This document shows positions 35,402-48,700 of a DNA stretch of 64,000 nucleotides, piece after piece. The notes under the pieces are model-generated. The model did no database searches and was not told the origin of the DNA. It saw nothing but the letters and a program-made list of their open reading frames with translations. The DNA is taken from assembly GCF_000002865.3 (NCBI RefSeq), contig NW_001865057.1:590211-654210 (forward strand). The letters run 5' to 3'. The stretch comes from Monosiga brevicollis MX1 (taxonomy: Eukaryota; Opisthokonta; Choanoflagellata; Craspedida; Salpingoecidae). Position 1 is the first letter of the stretch, and every line of letters starts with the position of its first letter. The position numbers and the translations under genes are program-made.

Positions 35402-36626
35402 TCAGAACCGCTCAATCTTCTCATGGGGCTGGCCATGCCATGGGTCATCAACCTGCAAGTGACGCGCAGCTGTGTCGGGTAGGAAAAGGCGATAGGTCAG
35501 ATCGCGACGCACGACGGAAGGCAGTTCAAACTGAGCAATGTCGCATGCGCGTGAGATGGGGTTGTGGCCCTCCAGCTCCGCTTGCACAGCACGGGCAATG
35601 AGTGCATTCATGTGGGAAGTCTGAAGGCAGTAGTCATCGATGCTCATCCATTTGGCTTCCGCAATCTCGACTGGGCAATGGGATATCACGGCCTCGGCGG
35701 CGGTGCAGCGGCACACAAAATAGAGATCCGAGATGCCGAAGCGCATGCCGTGTTGCTGTCGAAAAGCAAGGAGGGAGTGGAAGGTGGCTTGAACACCCGT
35801 CTCCTCCTGAACCTCCCGCAAAGCTGCGGCGTCAATGTTTTCACCAGGGTCGGCAAGTCCACCGGGCAGCTTGTACCCGTTGACTGAGGAGTGACGCTCC
35901 TTAATCACGAGCACTTCATTTTTCTCATTGGTGCAGAAGCCCGCCACACCAACCTAAAGAAGTCGAATAGTTGTTTAAAAGAAGCCATGTCAATCATACA
36001 CGAAGCGTCATGTGAGGTGTCAGACACGCAGGCGTTTGTCGGGTACTCCAGTGGCTGTGATGGCACATATAGTGGACAACCGAGTTGTGCGAGGAGACCT
36101 GATGTGTTGCAAAGGGCGGGATGAGACATTCGCCGTCGCGTAGCCACTTGTACAGCATGATGGTGCCATGGTGGGCATGATGTAGCTCGTAACCTAGCTT
36201 GCCCGCCGTTTCCACCAGAGCAGCGTGCTGCAGCTTGACGTCAAGCCAGAGCGCAGACATGTTTTTTTGCCGACAGTGGGCCTCGAGCGCGCTCAGGTCC
36301 GCTTGGGCCTGTATGGCATGGTTCACCCAAAAGGTGGGGCATTATTGATCAGCGCAAACAGCTCAACCACAGGTGGCAGCGTTGGCACGTGGTTCGTGAC
36401 TGTCCGTGGGGCGTCTTACCTGCTCGACAGGGGCGTCAGCGAGGGCGCTGGAGGGTACGACGAACGAGTTGAAAGGGGCATTTTGACCTCGTTGAAGCAA
36501 CGCCTCAACTGCCGGCGTAACACCACTAGACCTCATCCGCCTGGACAAGAGTTGAGTCAAGCCAAAAGGCTGCCAAGCTCTCGAGCGCGCCGTCATGGCC
36601 GTGAATGCCGCCACACGCCGCAGCAT
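35402..36626 (-). CDS. NUDT6: NUDT6-like Nudix hydrolase
   Basis: Three exons join in phase: 36626-36420, 36308-36099 and 35953-35402, giving 322 residues (human NUDT6 is 316). The N-terminus is Arg-rich without acidic residues (MLRRVAAF..., RSRAW, LLSRRMRSS), typical of a mitochondrial presequence. The middle exon matches the NUDT6 N-terminal domain (SALWLDV, LGYELHHAHHGT, LYKWLRDGE, ATHQVGVAG). The last exon holds a complete Nudix box, G-x5-E-x7-REV-x-EE-x-GV, from about Gly171 to Val193 (GGLADPGEN...REVQEETGV), so metal-dependent hydrolysis of a nucleoside diphosphate derivative is expected. The family substrate is not firmly known. RQQHGMRFGISDLYFVCR is another family block. The gene lies on the same strand as the sideroflexin gene, 360 bases downstream of it. 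Confidence 0.93.
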
Positions 36627-36677
36627 GCTTCCGGTTCCGTCCGTCCGTGTTGAATGTCAATAATTATTGCTTTCAAC

Positions 36678-36678
<1 letters not shown>

Positions 36679-36749
<71 letters not shown>
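36679..36749. repeat. (GA)n microsatellite
   Basis: About 70 bases of GA dinucleotides lie just upstream of the NUDT6-like start codon (-), followed by an A-rich run. Confidence 0.95.
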
Positions 36750-36756
<7 letters not shown>

Positions 36757-36986
36757 AAAAGAAGGAGTGTTTCCTTAAAGGAGAAAACCACAGGATTTGA
36801 GAGAGTCTGAAAGAGCGTGAGAGAATTTGAGAATTTGAGAGAGTTGAGACATCATGACGAAATTATGACGTATCATCAAAAATGGAATGGGATTGGCAGG
36901 AATGAACGAAGACACTATGGTTCTGGCAGCACGGGCTTGACGAGGGCTTTGGTGCGATAATGGGGTAAAAATCAAGTGAAAGGAGC

Positions 36987-38821
36987 TTATAGGCCCTTGT
37001 TGAAGAAGACACGATCGACACCGGGCAATTTCTGAAATTCAGGCTCCACTTTGTCCACTGGTAGAGAGTCGCGTTGAGGGAATACAGCCAGGGCAGGCGG
37101 CACAAATACCAACGTCTAGCAAGAGACAGCAGAAGAAACCAGGGTCAGAAGGCATGCGGGGGAAGCGGGGGCGGTCGAAGCGTGCTCCCTTGAGGTGAAC
37201 GTACCATGAGGCCCAGGATACCGAGCTCAGTCACCGTTTGCAGACGAGGTGAGCCACGCAGGCCAGAGAGCTGCGAAGCCACAGGCAATGCAAGGTGAGG
37301 TGCGGTGTGGACTTGTCAGAGGGCCATGAGTATTGACTGCACGCACCTGGCTCAGCTTGGCCATGATCAGGGGTGGCATGACGAGGGGAATGGTCCATCT
37401 TCGAATGGAGCCGGGTTGAAGCAGGGATACCAAAAGCGTGAGAGGCGAGTTTGTCTGATACGGATCTGATACTTCACGAGCGTGGGTAGGTGGGTTGCAA
37501 GGGGCTTTTGGGACGTACAAAGCACGAGCAATACTGCATTTGAAGATTGCATCCTCGCCAGCCTTGACCGACTTGCCGAGCTCGCGGCCCTCACTGGTAT
37601 GGTGCAAGTCGATTGTGAGTTGGGGGGGGGGGGGGGGGGGACACGCAAGGTCAAACGTGTTTGCACGGCGCGAGTACCGACCCATCAAAGACAGTGACGC
37701 CCTCGAACAGCTCCTTTTGGCGAATGCAGACGAGGTTGACGATACCAGCACCTGCTCATCAAATTGGGTAGTGAAATGAGTTGAGCAAAATATCTCAAAG
37801 CAGGAGTGGGCGTAGACCAGGGACGCACCGACAACGGCAATGTAGGGAACAAGGGAGCGAGTAATGGCTTGAGTTGCGCCAGTCATGGGCTTGCCCGCGA
37901 AAATACGGCGCGTCACGGCCTGCGTGCCCAAGGCCAGAGCGCACGAGCTGGCCACGGCTGCCGAGTAAGCTAGAAGTCAGTCGCCAGGCGTTCCCGTGAG
38001 TCAGGCGGCGAGAGGCGACGTGCTGAGGCGACGTGCTTTAGGTTGCCCAGGACACGGCAAAGGCACAGCCTTGAAGGATGGAGGACATGGGAATCGCTCA
38101 TCTCCTCATGCGTAGTGCACTTACCGCCTGCAAGCGTGGTCATGGACATTTCGCTCGAGGCGTTGCGATTGGCATAGTTGATTGCAACGTTGTAGGTCTG
38201 CGTCCAACCAACCGCCCCCATTCATGTGAGTTGCACGAGTGTAAGGTGCAATGAAACCCAAGGTGATCGCACAATGCATCCCCTCAAAAATAGGAATGGA
38301 CGGGGCTGCGGTCAAAGCACAACTGCACGAGTCCCGCTGACCTGATTGACCCACTGGGCACCCATGATGAAGAGGGGGTTGGTGGTCGGGTAGAGCAGCA
38401 GTGCGCAGATGGGCAAGTTGGCCACGGCAAAGGCGGAGAAGCGGAAAAGGGGGAAGACCTTTTCACCCGTGTCGGGATGCACGGTGGCTTCGACAAGCTG
38501 GCGGGCTCGCCAGAGCTGACCATCTGATACGCCGGCTGGTCGGTCGCCCGCACGAAAGCGATCCATCCATGACTTGGCTTGCTCAAACTGCGGGCGTGGC
38601 ATGTCAGCAACAATACAGGCGGTGAGCAGGTTCGAGACATTCCAGGTGCAGGTCAATCGTTTGTGGCGGCGGGGCGGGCATGGCCGCACCTCGGTGTCCG
38701 TGGCCAGAAGGGTCCGAGGGTCCGTCAAGCGATAAAACTGCTTGACTCGTCCCAGGTAGGTGCTGAGATCATACTGCGAGGGGCGCGTCAGCGAGAACGG
38801 CGGTGTGGCAGCGTCGGCCAT
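36987..38821 (-). CDS. SFXN: Sideroflexin (mitochondrial serine/amino-acid carrier)
   Basis: Nine exons join in phase: 38821-38690, 38587-38342, 38197-38125, 37969-37829, 37751-37682, 37593-37519, 37398-37347, 37270-37205 and 37115-36987. They give 327 residues (human SFXN1 is 322). Conserved blocks are LGRVKQFYRLTDPRTLL, LWRARQLVEATVHPDTGEK, AQWVNQTYNVAINYANRN, a RQKEL loop, IPLVMPPLIM and the C-terminal RVFFNKGL. These identify a sideroflexin of the inner mitochondrial membrane. SFXN1-type members import serine for one-carbon metabolism. I cannot assign the paralogue. Intron 5 contains a 19-base G run (37622-37640 on the + strand). The gene is divergent from the aminotransferase gene. Confidence 0.94.
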
Positions 38822-39077
38822 GGTGTTGGGTATCAGCACCTGTTCCAATCAAGTAGAGCGCGCCTTGATAATTGAGCAAACCGGCTCGATGCCCTTGCGG
38901 GGGCGGGGCAAGTGTGTGCTGTGGCCGGATCTTCGTCCGCACAGCGAGTCAGTGGAGCCCTTACCGTAAAGTGCGCAGAGTCGTGTAGAGGTCAGAGATG
39001 TGTTGAAGCTCGTGTTTGACAGGAAAGTTAATTTGAAGCCACATGCAGAGATGCTATGAGCAGCGAGGTGGTTTTAA

Positions 39078-39108
<31 letters not shown>

Positions 39109-39174
39109 GAGGCGAGGAAGAGCAGAAAAAGAAAACAGTGACCATAACCATATTGTCAGACATTTATAGTCAGG
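38822..39174. promoter_or_regulatory. Shared divergent upstream region of SFXN and KYAT
   Basis: Only 353 bases separate the two start codons, so this must carry both promoters. A GA/GAGC run lies at about 39079-39108. I see no firm TATA or initiator motif. The call rests on gene arrangement only. Confidence 0.5.
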
Positions 39175-41327
39175 ATGTGGGCGCGGCGTGCGACAGGCGG
39201 AACGGTCGCCCTGGCGCGCCGGGCGCTGCTGCGGTCAGCGGAGACGACGGGGGCTGGCGTGTAAGTGGCGCTGGCCTTGATCGTGGTGGTGGCCTTGGTC
39301 GTGCATCAGTGTGTATGTGGGGGGTTAGTGTGTGTGTGTGTGTGTGTGTGGATGTTGGTGGATTGGCAGCAAAGAGTCTTTGGTTTCTGTTTCTGCTGGC
39401 CTGCTAGAGACCATGTGCTTGCTTCGGCCCATGGGGACGAGCACAGGATGGGGCTGTGTACCTTACAAGGGTGGCTTGTTGCCGGGTCAATTGAAGCAGG
39501 GCACGGCTATCTAAATATGTCAGCGAGCGATCATCTGGGTTTGGAGACACCGTGTGGACGGAGTTTACGCCTTTGGCCCTGAAACACAAGGCTGTCAATC
39601 TATCACAAGGCCTGCCCTCCATTCCCGTAGAGGATTTCATCATCGATGCTCTCCGTCAGCGTACGTGATCAGTTACGCAGCTGAGCGCCTGCACTGCTTT
39701 ATTACTCACTCATCCATCATATATCGTGTCTGCGCCTGTGACGTGTAGAAGCACAGCCGGGCTGGCAACACCAATACTCGCGAGCTAGTGGCTTTCCGCG
39801 GCTGGTAGAAGTTATTGCTGGTATGCGTCCCACTGCAGCTTCGCACCAGCTCGCTCGCTATCGTGTTGTTTTTCAGCAGGCGCGATTGAAAGCCCAGTGA
39901 CTTTGCCTCTGCGTCAAATTGCTTCCGTGCTTAGATTACTATAGTCCGGAATACCAGCGCACGCTTCAGCCCCTGACAGACGTGTGCATCACCTCTGGTA
40001 CTGGCCTGCCTCGTGCCCCAATGCATGCCTGGCGTCTTGTTTGAGAAAGTTGCTCAGTCGTTGAAATCGGTGGTTGACGCTCCCCCAAAGGCGCCACGCA
40101 AGGCCTGTTTCTCTTCTTCCAAACCTTTGTCAACCCGGGCGACGAGGTCGTCATCATCGAGCCCTTCTATGACAGCTATGTGCCGCAGGTTGGTGTCAGC
40201 CCCCCCACCTTGACGCTTGTCCGCGACTTGTTTTCTGGAGTGGCTGCAACTTTGCCTCAGTCTCACGCGCTGTTCGTGATGACTAACGACTCAGGTGGAA
40301 ATGGCAGGCGGTGTGGTCAAATCGGTGACCCTACGTCCCCCAAAGGCCGACCTTGGCCGTCCTGCAACGTCGGCTGATTGGGTCTGGGACCCAGCTGAGC
40401 TTGAGGCGGCTTTCTCTGAGCGCACCAAAGCTGTTGTCATCAACACCCCTCACAATCCCACCGGCAAGGTAATGTTCGAAAGGAAATCATGATCGAAAGC
40501 CGCAAAAGACCATAAACGTGGCATGCCCGCCGCCATCGCTCACTTCATACCTGTTGATCAAATATCACAGATGTTTTCGCGTGAGGAACTCGAGTTGGTC
40601 GCCCGCCTGGCGCAGCAGCACGACGCTCTTGTTCTGGCCGATGGGGTGCGCCTTTCTTGCTGCGCTGCTCAAATTGGCCAGGCTTGGCAACATGCTTCGC
40701 CTGATGATGGGCCTTGGTTCTGATTTGAGCATCATCATGTGCATGGGGTTCTGTAGGTCTATGAGATGCTCACGTACGGCGAGGAGCACCTGCAAATCGC
40801 TGCCTTGCCTGGCATGTGGGAACGCACCGTCACTTTGGGTAGCGCTGGCAAAGCCTTCAACCTCACTGGCTGGAAAATTGGTGCGCCCTGGCTAACAAAT
40901 GGCTTTCTTCCATGCAATGTTTTATGAAGTGTCTCACCTGCTGTGAGTGCCGTTCTGGGGCTGGGGTAGGCTGGGCCATCGGGCCACAGGAGCTGGTGCA
41001 GCCCATGCAGCTCACTCAGCAGTACATTCCCTTTTGCGTCTCAACGCCGCTGCAACACGCCCTCGCTAGTGCGTGGGAGCAAGCGATTGAGAATGGGTTT
41101 TTCGATCGTCAGCGGCGGCGTAAGCTCGAGCCAAAAGAACGTGCGTGTGAGACTTTTATACCTTGCTCTGATATTCACTGCACCCACTCGCCCATTCAAC
41201 GCAGGCTTTTTGGGCAAGCGCGAGCGTTTGATGGAGATTTTGAACGATGCCGGGCTTCAGCCCTGCATGCCCCAGGTGAGAAAGCAGCTCATTATCATGT
41301 GTCAGATCGTGGAGCTTGGCCCTTTCT

Positions 41328-41393
<66 letters not shown>

Positions 41394-42005
41394 GCTGTGT
41401 CAATCTGTGTGAAGCTGTAAATCTGTGCGAATCTGTGTAAATCTGTGCTGGTGTTGTCGACATGGAAGGTTTTTTCACGGGGCTTGCCTGTCTTTGCTTG
41501 TTCCCAAATTGCAGGCGTCGTACTTTATTTTGGCCGACACGAGCAACGTCGAGTTTGAAGCGGTGAGAGCACTTTTTCCAGCTTGCCTCGCAGTCTAGCA
41601 ACACCGCGTACCCGCCTCACACTTGCCTGTGTATGCTTTGGGCTATTCAATCGCCCTGTCACAGCCCTCTCAAGCTCCCTTTGCGCGTGACTATGACTTT
41701 TGCCGGTGCGCCGCCAACCTGCTTCGAGATTCGCCAGCGCCATGTCGCCTAGATTTTTTTAAGTTGATTTCGTTTTTTCTTTCCCTCACCTCACTTCGTC
41801 TGCTACTTGCTTTTGACCTTGCAGCTGGCTAACGTCGGAGATTGGTGTGGCGGCCATCCCGCCGTCCTGCTTCTACACCGAGCCAAACCGCCATCTTGGA
41901 GCCCGTTTTGCTCGCTTCTGTTACGTCAAGCAGGATGACGAGATCGAAGAGGCCGCTCGGCGCCTCCCACGCCTTGCTCAGTACCAGCGTGCTGCCACCC
42001 ACTAG
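39175..42005 (+). CDS. KYAT: Kynurenine--oxoglutarate / cysteine-S-conjugate aminotransferase
   Basis: Thirteen exons join in phase: 39175-39260, 39524-39660, 39749-39820, 39935-39997, 40091-40188, 40295-40468, 40571-40645, 40757-40880, 40970-41140, 41205-41275, 41515-41562, 41665-41705 and 41825-42005. They give 446 residues, in the KYAT1/KYAT3 range. Fold-type I PLP motifs are present: NLSQGLPSIP, DEVVIIEPFYDSY, NTPHNPTGK, Asp234 and Tyr237 contacting PLP, GSAGKAF with Schiff-base Lys267, and substrate-carboxylate Arg417 (ARFCYVK). The N-terminus MWARRATGG...ALARRALLR looks like a mitochondrial presequence. The enzyme should convert kynurenine to kynurenic acid and transaminate Gln, Met or aromatic amino acids. 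The usual DEVY motif reads DGVY, split by intron 7; the Glu is not catalytic. Confidence 0.94.
41329..41391. repeat. (GT)n microsatellite in KYAT intron 10
   Basis: About 31 GT dinucleotides follow the donor of KYAT intron 10, after which come imperfect TGTGTGAATC-type units. Confidence 0.95.
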
Positions 42006-42120
42006 CCCTTGCAGCCCACGTTCAAACTCTTCTGTCTTGCACAAAATTGAACTGACAGGGGGCATGCTGACAAACAATTGCATGCATGCATGTATGGAAA
42101 TGGGCGGAACATAGCGAACA

Positions 42121-42772
<652 letters not shown>

Positions 42773-45700
42773 ATGAGAAATCCCGCACTTGCGGCTCGGC
42801 TGCAGGGGCGCCTGTCTATCGTCCTTTGGTGTCTTAGTCTGCAAGCAGCGCTCTTTGCAGGGCCTGCAGTCAGCAGCGCCGGCACCACCATAGCCTGGGA
42901 CAACTGCTCGGCACCTCTCTTGGTCACCGAGCCCAGCAGCGGCCATCACGAAGTTGGCTTATCCGTCTCACGCTCTGGGCCAGGGAATGAGACGGAAACG
43001 GTGTGGTGGCAAGTCGTCGATGCTCCCCACGCCGTCAACGATGTGGCGAGTACGTCTGGCTCAGTCATTTTTGCGCCCGGTCAGCTCATGGCCACCGTAA
43101 CTCTTGCCGTTTTGGCCGATGCCGAGCCGGAGATGACTGAGCTGCTGCAACTCGAACTGCTCAACAGCAGCCTGCCAGGCTCTAGCCTCGGCACTGCATG
43201 CAATGTTCGTTCCGTCTTCATCTTGCCAAATGGTTATTCACAAGGCGTCCTCGTTCTTGATCCCTCTGGCCTCTATCGGGGCCAGGAATCCAGGGGAGCA
43301 GCGGCCGTCATCTCCGTGCCCGTGTACCGTTACGGTGGTGCCACAACACTTGCGGGCGCTGCGTTGCGTGTTGTCAACGGCTCTGCAGACTTTGTTTTTG
43401 TAGCTCCCACCTTTGCTTTGCCTGCTGGTACCAATAGCACTGTGGTCTCCCTGTACGTGCGTGACGACGACTTGCCCGAAGACGAAGAACGGTTTGAGTT
43501 GCGACTCGAGTCTGGCGTCGATGTCCTCATTGACCCTCTTTTGAATCAGGCCACAGCCCTGATTGCCGCCTCTGACGGCGCGTATGGCACGTTTGGCTTC
43601 GCCACCAGCCAGACTGTCGTTGGCAGCGAACCTGAATCTGTGGCAGAGGCCGCCGCGCGCCCCATTAATCTTGCTGTGAACCGGACAGGTGGCGTATACC
43701 GAGACATCGCCCTTGCGTGGTCGTTGCGCGCCCTGTCCGATAATGTCAACGCCTCGGCTCAGTTTGTGCACACCAGCGGTACTCTTGTGGTGCCACATGG
43801 GGCCAGAAACAGTACCCTACAGCTCTGGATCCAGCCTGACGACGTCCCCGAGACCCTGCAACAGTTTGAGGTTAACCTCGAGAGCGCCAGCACCGGGGCA
43901 GAGCTCGATGTCACGCGACGTCACGCTCGTGTGGATATTCTGGGTAACGATGACGGCATCGCCATCGATATGCCCGAGCCGGCGCTCGAGGAGAGCGGCT
44001 GGATCAATCTTACCGTCGTGCGCACTGGTCTCTTGGCCTCTCCAGCCGTCGTGGCCTTTTCCACGCATGCTGGTTCAGCCGAGCCCTATCTGGACTACGT
44101 GGCCGTGAGCGGCAATCTCACTTTTGCACCCAACGTCTCCAGCCAGCCCTTGGCCATTCGGCTCATCGATGATCCCGTCTTGGAACCCAGCGAGTTCTTT
44201 CAACTCCACATGACCGTGCTCACCGGGGAGGTGGTGTTGATAACGACACGTCTCAATCTCACCATCGCCCCCTCTGACGGAGCCGCGGGCGTTTTGGGCT
44301 TTGTTGAGCGCAACTCCCTAACCCTCGCGGAGGGGCAGGGGGTGGTGCTTAACGTTTCCCGCCGCATCGTCGCTGCAAGCAGCAATGTGGGCGCCATCAG
44401 CGTGCGCTGGCGCCTTGATCGCGCTGATGGACAGGCCGTGCAGTCCTCGGATTGGGTGCAAGTTGCGGGGGAGCTGAATTTCGCCGACGGCGTAGACCAA
44501 GCCAGGCTGTTGCTGCAGTCCCTCAACGATTCCCTCCCGGAACTGGACACGGAATATAGTCTCGTTTTGCACAGCGCGTCCCCTCCCGCCGTGCTCGGCT
44601 CGGTTGCGCGTCGTAGCCTGCTCATTACCATCCCAGCCAACGATGACCCCTTTGGCACTCTTGTTCTGCATGCAGGTCCTTCTCTGCAGGTTTCAGACTC
44701 TGCTCGCTTCCTGACCATTAATGTTACGCGCTCCAACCATAGCCGAGGGGATATTGGGCTCTGGGCTCGCTGGGCGCGCAATGGTGAGGTGCTGGCCATC
44801 GTGGGTCCGCTAGTGCTCCCCGAAGCCCAGGCAGCCCCTCTTCAAGTGCAGCCTGCTTTGGCAGCACGTCATCGCCTTGTGCCAGCCGATCACCTTGAGC
44901 TGACCATCATCAACGTCACGGTAGTCGGGGTCTATGCCGGCAGCCCTGCTGCTATTCGATTTCCCCCTCGTTTCGCAGAAGCCACGGCCAGCAGCTTTTA
45001 TCCTCTGATTCCAGAGACAGCCGTGGCGGGGACGATCCAATTTGCGTTGATGTCACGCGCCGTAAACGTCCGCGAAATCGAGGGGGTGGATGTGCCAGTG
45101 CAGTTACGGGTTGAGCGTGTCAATGGCACCTTCACCTCTGTGACCTTGCCCTTTACCGTTTCCGGCAATAAAGGCGAGGACGCGAGTAGTGACATGATGC
45201 CCACGAATGGCTTCCTCACGTTTGGGCCTGGGCAGAGAATGGCGCTTCTCAACCTCTCGCTAATCGGAGATGCCGAACCCGAGCTCGAGGAGATTTTGAC
45301 CGTCCAGCTGAGCCCGATTCAAGGCGGGCAAGCCTTTCTAGGATCCGACAACTCCTCAACCATTGTGGTAGCACCGAGCGACGCACCATACGGCCAGTTT
45401 GAGTTAAGTGCCGCCGTTCCGGCTACGCGCACCTTGGCCGAGGGAGAGGCTATGGACTTGATCGTTTTTCGTCAGGCCGGTGCCTTTGGTGACGTGGTTG
45501 TTGGGCTTGACTTTGAGCCAGTCGAGGCAGCAGCGCGCTTCGCGGTTACACCCCGGCAATTAGCTTTTGAAGCTGGTGGCGCCACGGCGGCGAGTCGCCA
45601 GGGGCGCTTTGCGCTCGTGCGCATGGATGATGATGTACCAAACCCGACCGAGGTGGTGGTGGTCACCCTCAGAATCAATGCAACCGCCGGGCCCTCGGCC

Positions 45701-48700
45701 GACCTGGGCACTCACGTTGGTGTGACCGTCACCACGCCTCGGGCCGACAACTCCTCTGGCGTGTTTCGCTTTGCTGATAGCGTGCTTGCCGTCACTACAG
45801 TGGACGAGGCCGTCGATAGCAACACGAGCGTTGCTTTGAACGTGGCGCGCGATGGGGGGCACTTTGGCACGGTCCTTCTTCCTTGGGTCCTAGTGCAATG
45901 CCCGAATACAGATGCTACGCAGTGTGCCGTGGACGCATTTGGTGATGCTGTAAACGATTTTGCGGCGACTTCTGGTGTGCTGCGCGTGGAGGACGGTGCC
46001 ACGGCAGCCGACCTGTCTTTGGTTGTCTTACACGATCGTGTGCCCGAGGACAATGAGTTGTTTCGTGTCACCTTGTTTGATGCCAGCACCGACCCTGAGG
46101 CTGGACGCGTTGGTGTGCGGCGCCATGCTTTTATTTTGGTACCCAGCAATGACCCACTGCTGGCTTTTGACACTCTCAGGATGGAGGTCAGGGAGGAGAT
46201 CGGCCAGTTTGCAGTGCCGATCGTGCGCACGGGCAATACGGCGCAAAATCTTCCTTTAAATTTGTCGCTTCCCGGTGAGTGCCCCAGACCGGCGCGTGGC
46301 AGCCAGGTCTTTGCGTTTTTTTTTTTCCCTCAACCCACCCCGTCTCTTGTACTTTGTAGCCTCGGCACCTCTGCGCCTGGTGGATGGAGCCCCTTTTGTC
46401 CTGCCCAGTAATGTGACCAGAATCAACGCGACCTTTGCCATTGACGACAATTCTTTCCCAGAGCCTCGTCGTGAGGTTTTGGTGCGTCGTAACCTCTCGC
46501 ATCTCCATCTATGCTCTGGCCCTTTCGTTTGTTTTTCTGCTTTCTTTCTCAGAGGCTCCCCTCGTGATTTTGTTTGCCCTTACGTCGAGCTCTTTTGACA
46601 TAATATAATGTTCTGTTCGTGCGGCAATCATTAGGTCTCGCTCTTTCCATCCATGGGCTTTGACTACATGGTGGATCCTTTGGCTGATGTAGTTGTTGTC
46701 GCCGTGGCCGCCAGTGATGGGATTGGGGGATCTTTTGCCTTGGTCAACGCGAGCGCCTCGGCAACCCAGCCTCAGGTTTTATCTGAGAGCGATACCATGA
46801 ATGTGACAATTCGACGGAGCGGTCCCGCCTTTGGCGACGTGATGGTGGCTTGGCAGGTGGCTGACAACTGTACCTCTGACGTTGCTCCCACTTCAGGGCA
46901 GGTCTTGTTTGCAGAGAACCAGACCGCGGCCAACATCAGTTTTGTCATTCTTGCCGATGGTGTGCCGGAGCTCGCTGAAAAGTGCACCGTGTCTTTAAAG
47001 ACGGCTATTCCGGCTGACATTCAATACGCCAGCGTAAATCTCGATACCACTGGGATGGTGTTTGAGATCTCCGCCTCTGACCATCCGCACGGCGTTTTTG
47101 GCGTCATGTCAACCGTTCTGAATGGTTGGTCCGCATGTGTCTGGATCTGAACCATCATGCCCTTACTGCCTCCTTCCTCCCAAGCTTTTGATGCGCTTGC
47201 GCCTGTCCCTGGTCCACCAACGCTCGTGCTAATGTCACCGTGCATTCTGAACCCTTGTTTTGCTTCCTTGTGATTTTACTGTGGCATGTTTCATAGTGAC
47301 TGAGGGTCGGTTGCTCTCTGTGCCCATTGCACGCTTCTACGGGGCTTTCGGGGCGATTCGAGTTCAATACCGCCTTGAGCCTCTGCAGAACGCCATCATA
47401 GCTGAACACTTCTCGGCGGCCGAAGGCGCGCTTGTTTTTGAGGAGGGTGAGGTGCAGAAGGATTTCACGCTGCTGGCCGTGGATGATGCCGTTCCAGAGT
47501 TGGCCGCAAGTTTCTTGTTGGTGCTGGAGGCAGATCCGCCAGCTCAAGTGGCGGAGAACGCCAGCTCGGTCCAGCTAGATGTGGCCGAGTCTGATGAGCC
47601 TCACGGTCGATTTGTACTTGAGCCACGCAGCCTCAATCTGACTGAGGGACAGATCTTCAATTTGACTATTCTTCGTGAGCAAGGTGCCTACGGTGCAGTG
47701 TCGGTGGAGGTGAGCTGGCAGAGCTGCTTGACCAGTGTTCCTTTGATCCCATGTCGACTTCAAAACTTGAGCGTGGGGTCTGAGGACATATCTCCTCTCA
47801 CGACAACGATTCACTTTGAAGAGGGCGAGCGCGTGCGGGAGATCACGTTTAGCGTTCTGGATGACAGCGAGCCAGAGTTGTGGCAGCTGCACGAGCTGCG
47901 ACTCAGTGCCGAGGGTGCTGCTGTGGCATCGGACAGGGCCACATCTCAAATTGCCATCGCCGCCAATGATGCGCCCTTTGGCACCTTTTCACTGCATTTT
48001 TTGCAAGGCGCTCAGGCGGGGCGCGTGGCAGAAGGCGCATTCGTGCAGCTTGTGATTGAGCGCACCAGCTTTCTTGCCGGTGCGGTGAGCGTTCAGCTGG
48101 CGGTCACATATGGCACGGCTGATGCCGAAGACTTGGCAAGCTTTCCCACGTCCTTCGACTTTGGTCCCACGGAAGCCTTCAAGACAGTCACGGTTCAGAT
48201 TGTCGACGACGAGATCCCCGAGGACGAAGAATTCTTCCAAATCCACCTCGATGCGCTCGCCCCGAGTGGCTTGAGTCGATTGGATACGCAGCATCAGGCC
48301 GTCAATGTCAGCATTCTGCCCTCTGATGACCCCTTTGGCGTGTTCGGGTTTAGCAATGCTTCTCTTGATCTCGTCGTGCAGGAAGGTGTTCGGGTGCCAC
48401 TGGTGATTGAGCGTACTCGAGGCACATTCCGTACCGCTTACCTAGGCTGGCAGTTCCGCGCCAGTGCGGACACCGTCTTGGGTGATTTTGACCGTTTTTC
48501 AGGAACGGTCATCATCCCGGCCGGCGAGGCGCGCGCCGAGGTTAACCTCTCCACTATTCAGGATGATGTTCCCGAGCTCAGCGAGGACTTTGTGGTGGAA
48601 ATTTACGTTGGGAACCTCGGCACTGGTGAGGCCGTGACCTTGGGTCCGGACGCGGCGACTACCATCACTATAGCCGGAAATGGCGATCCGTATGGGTACT

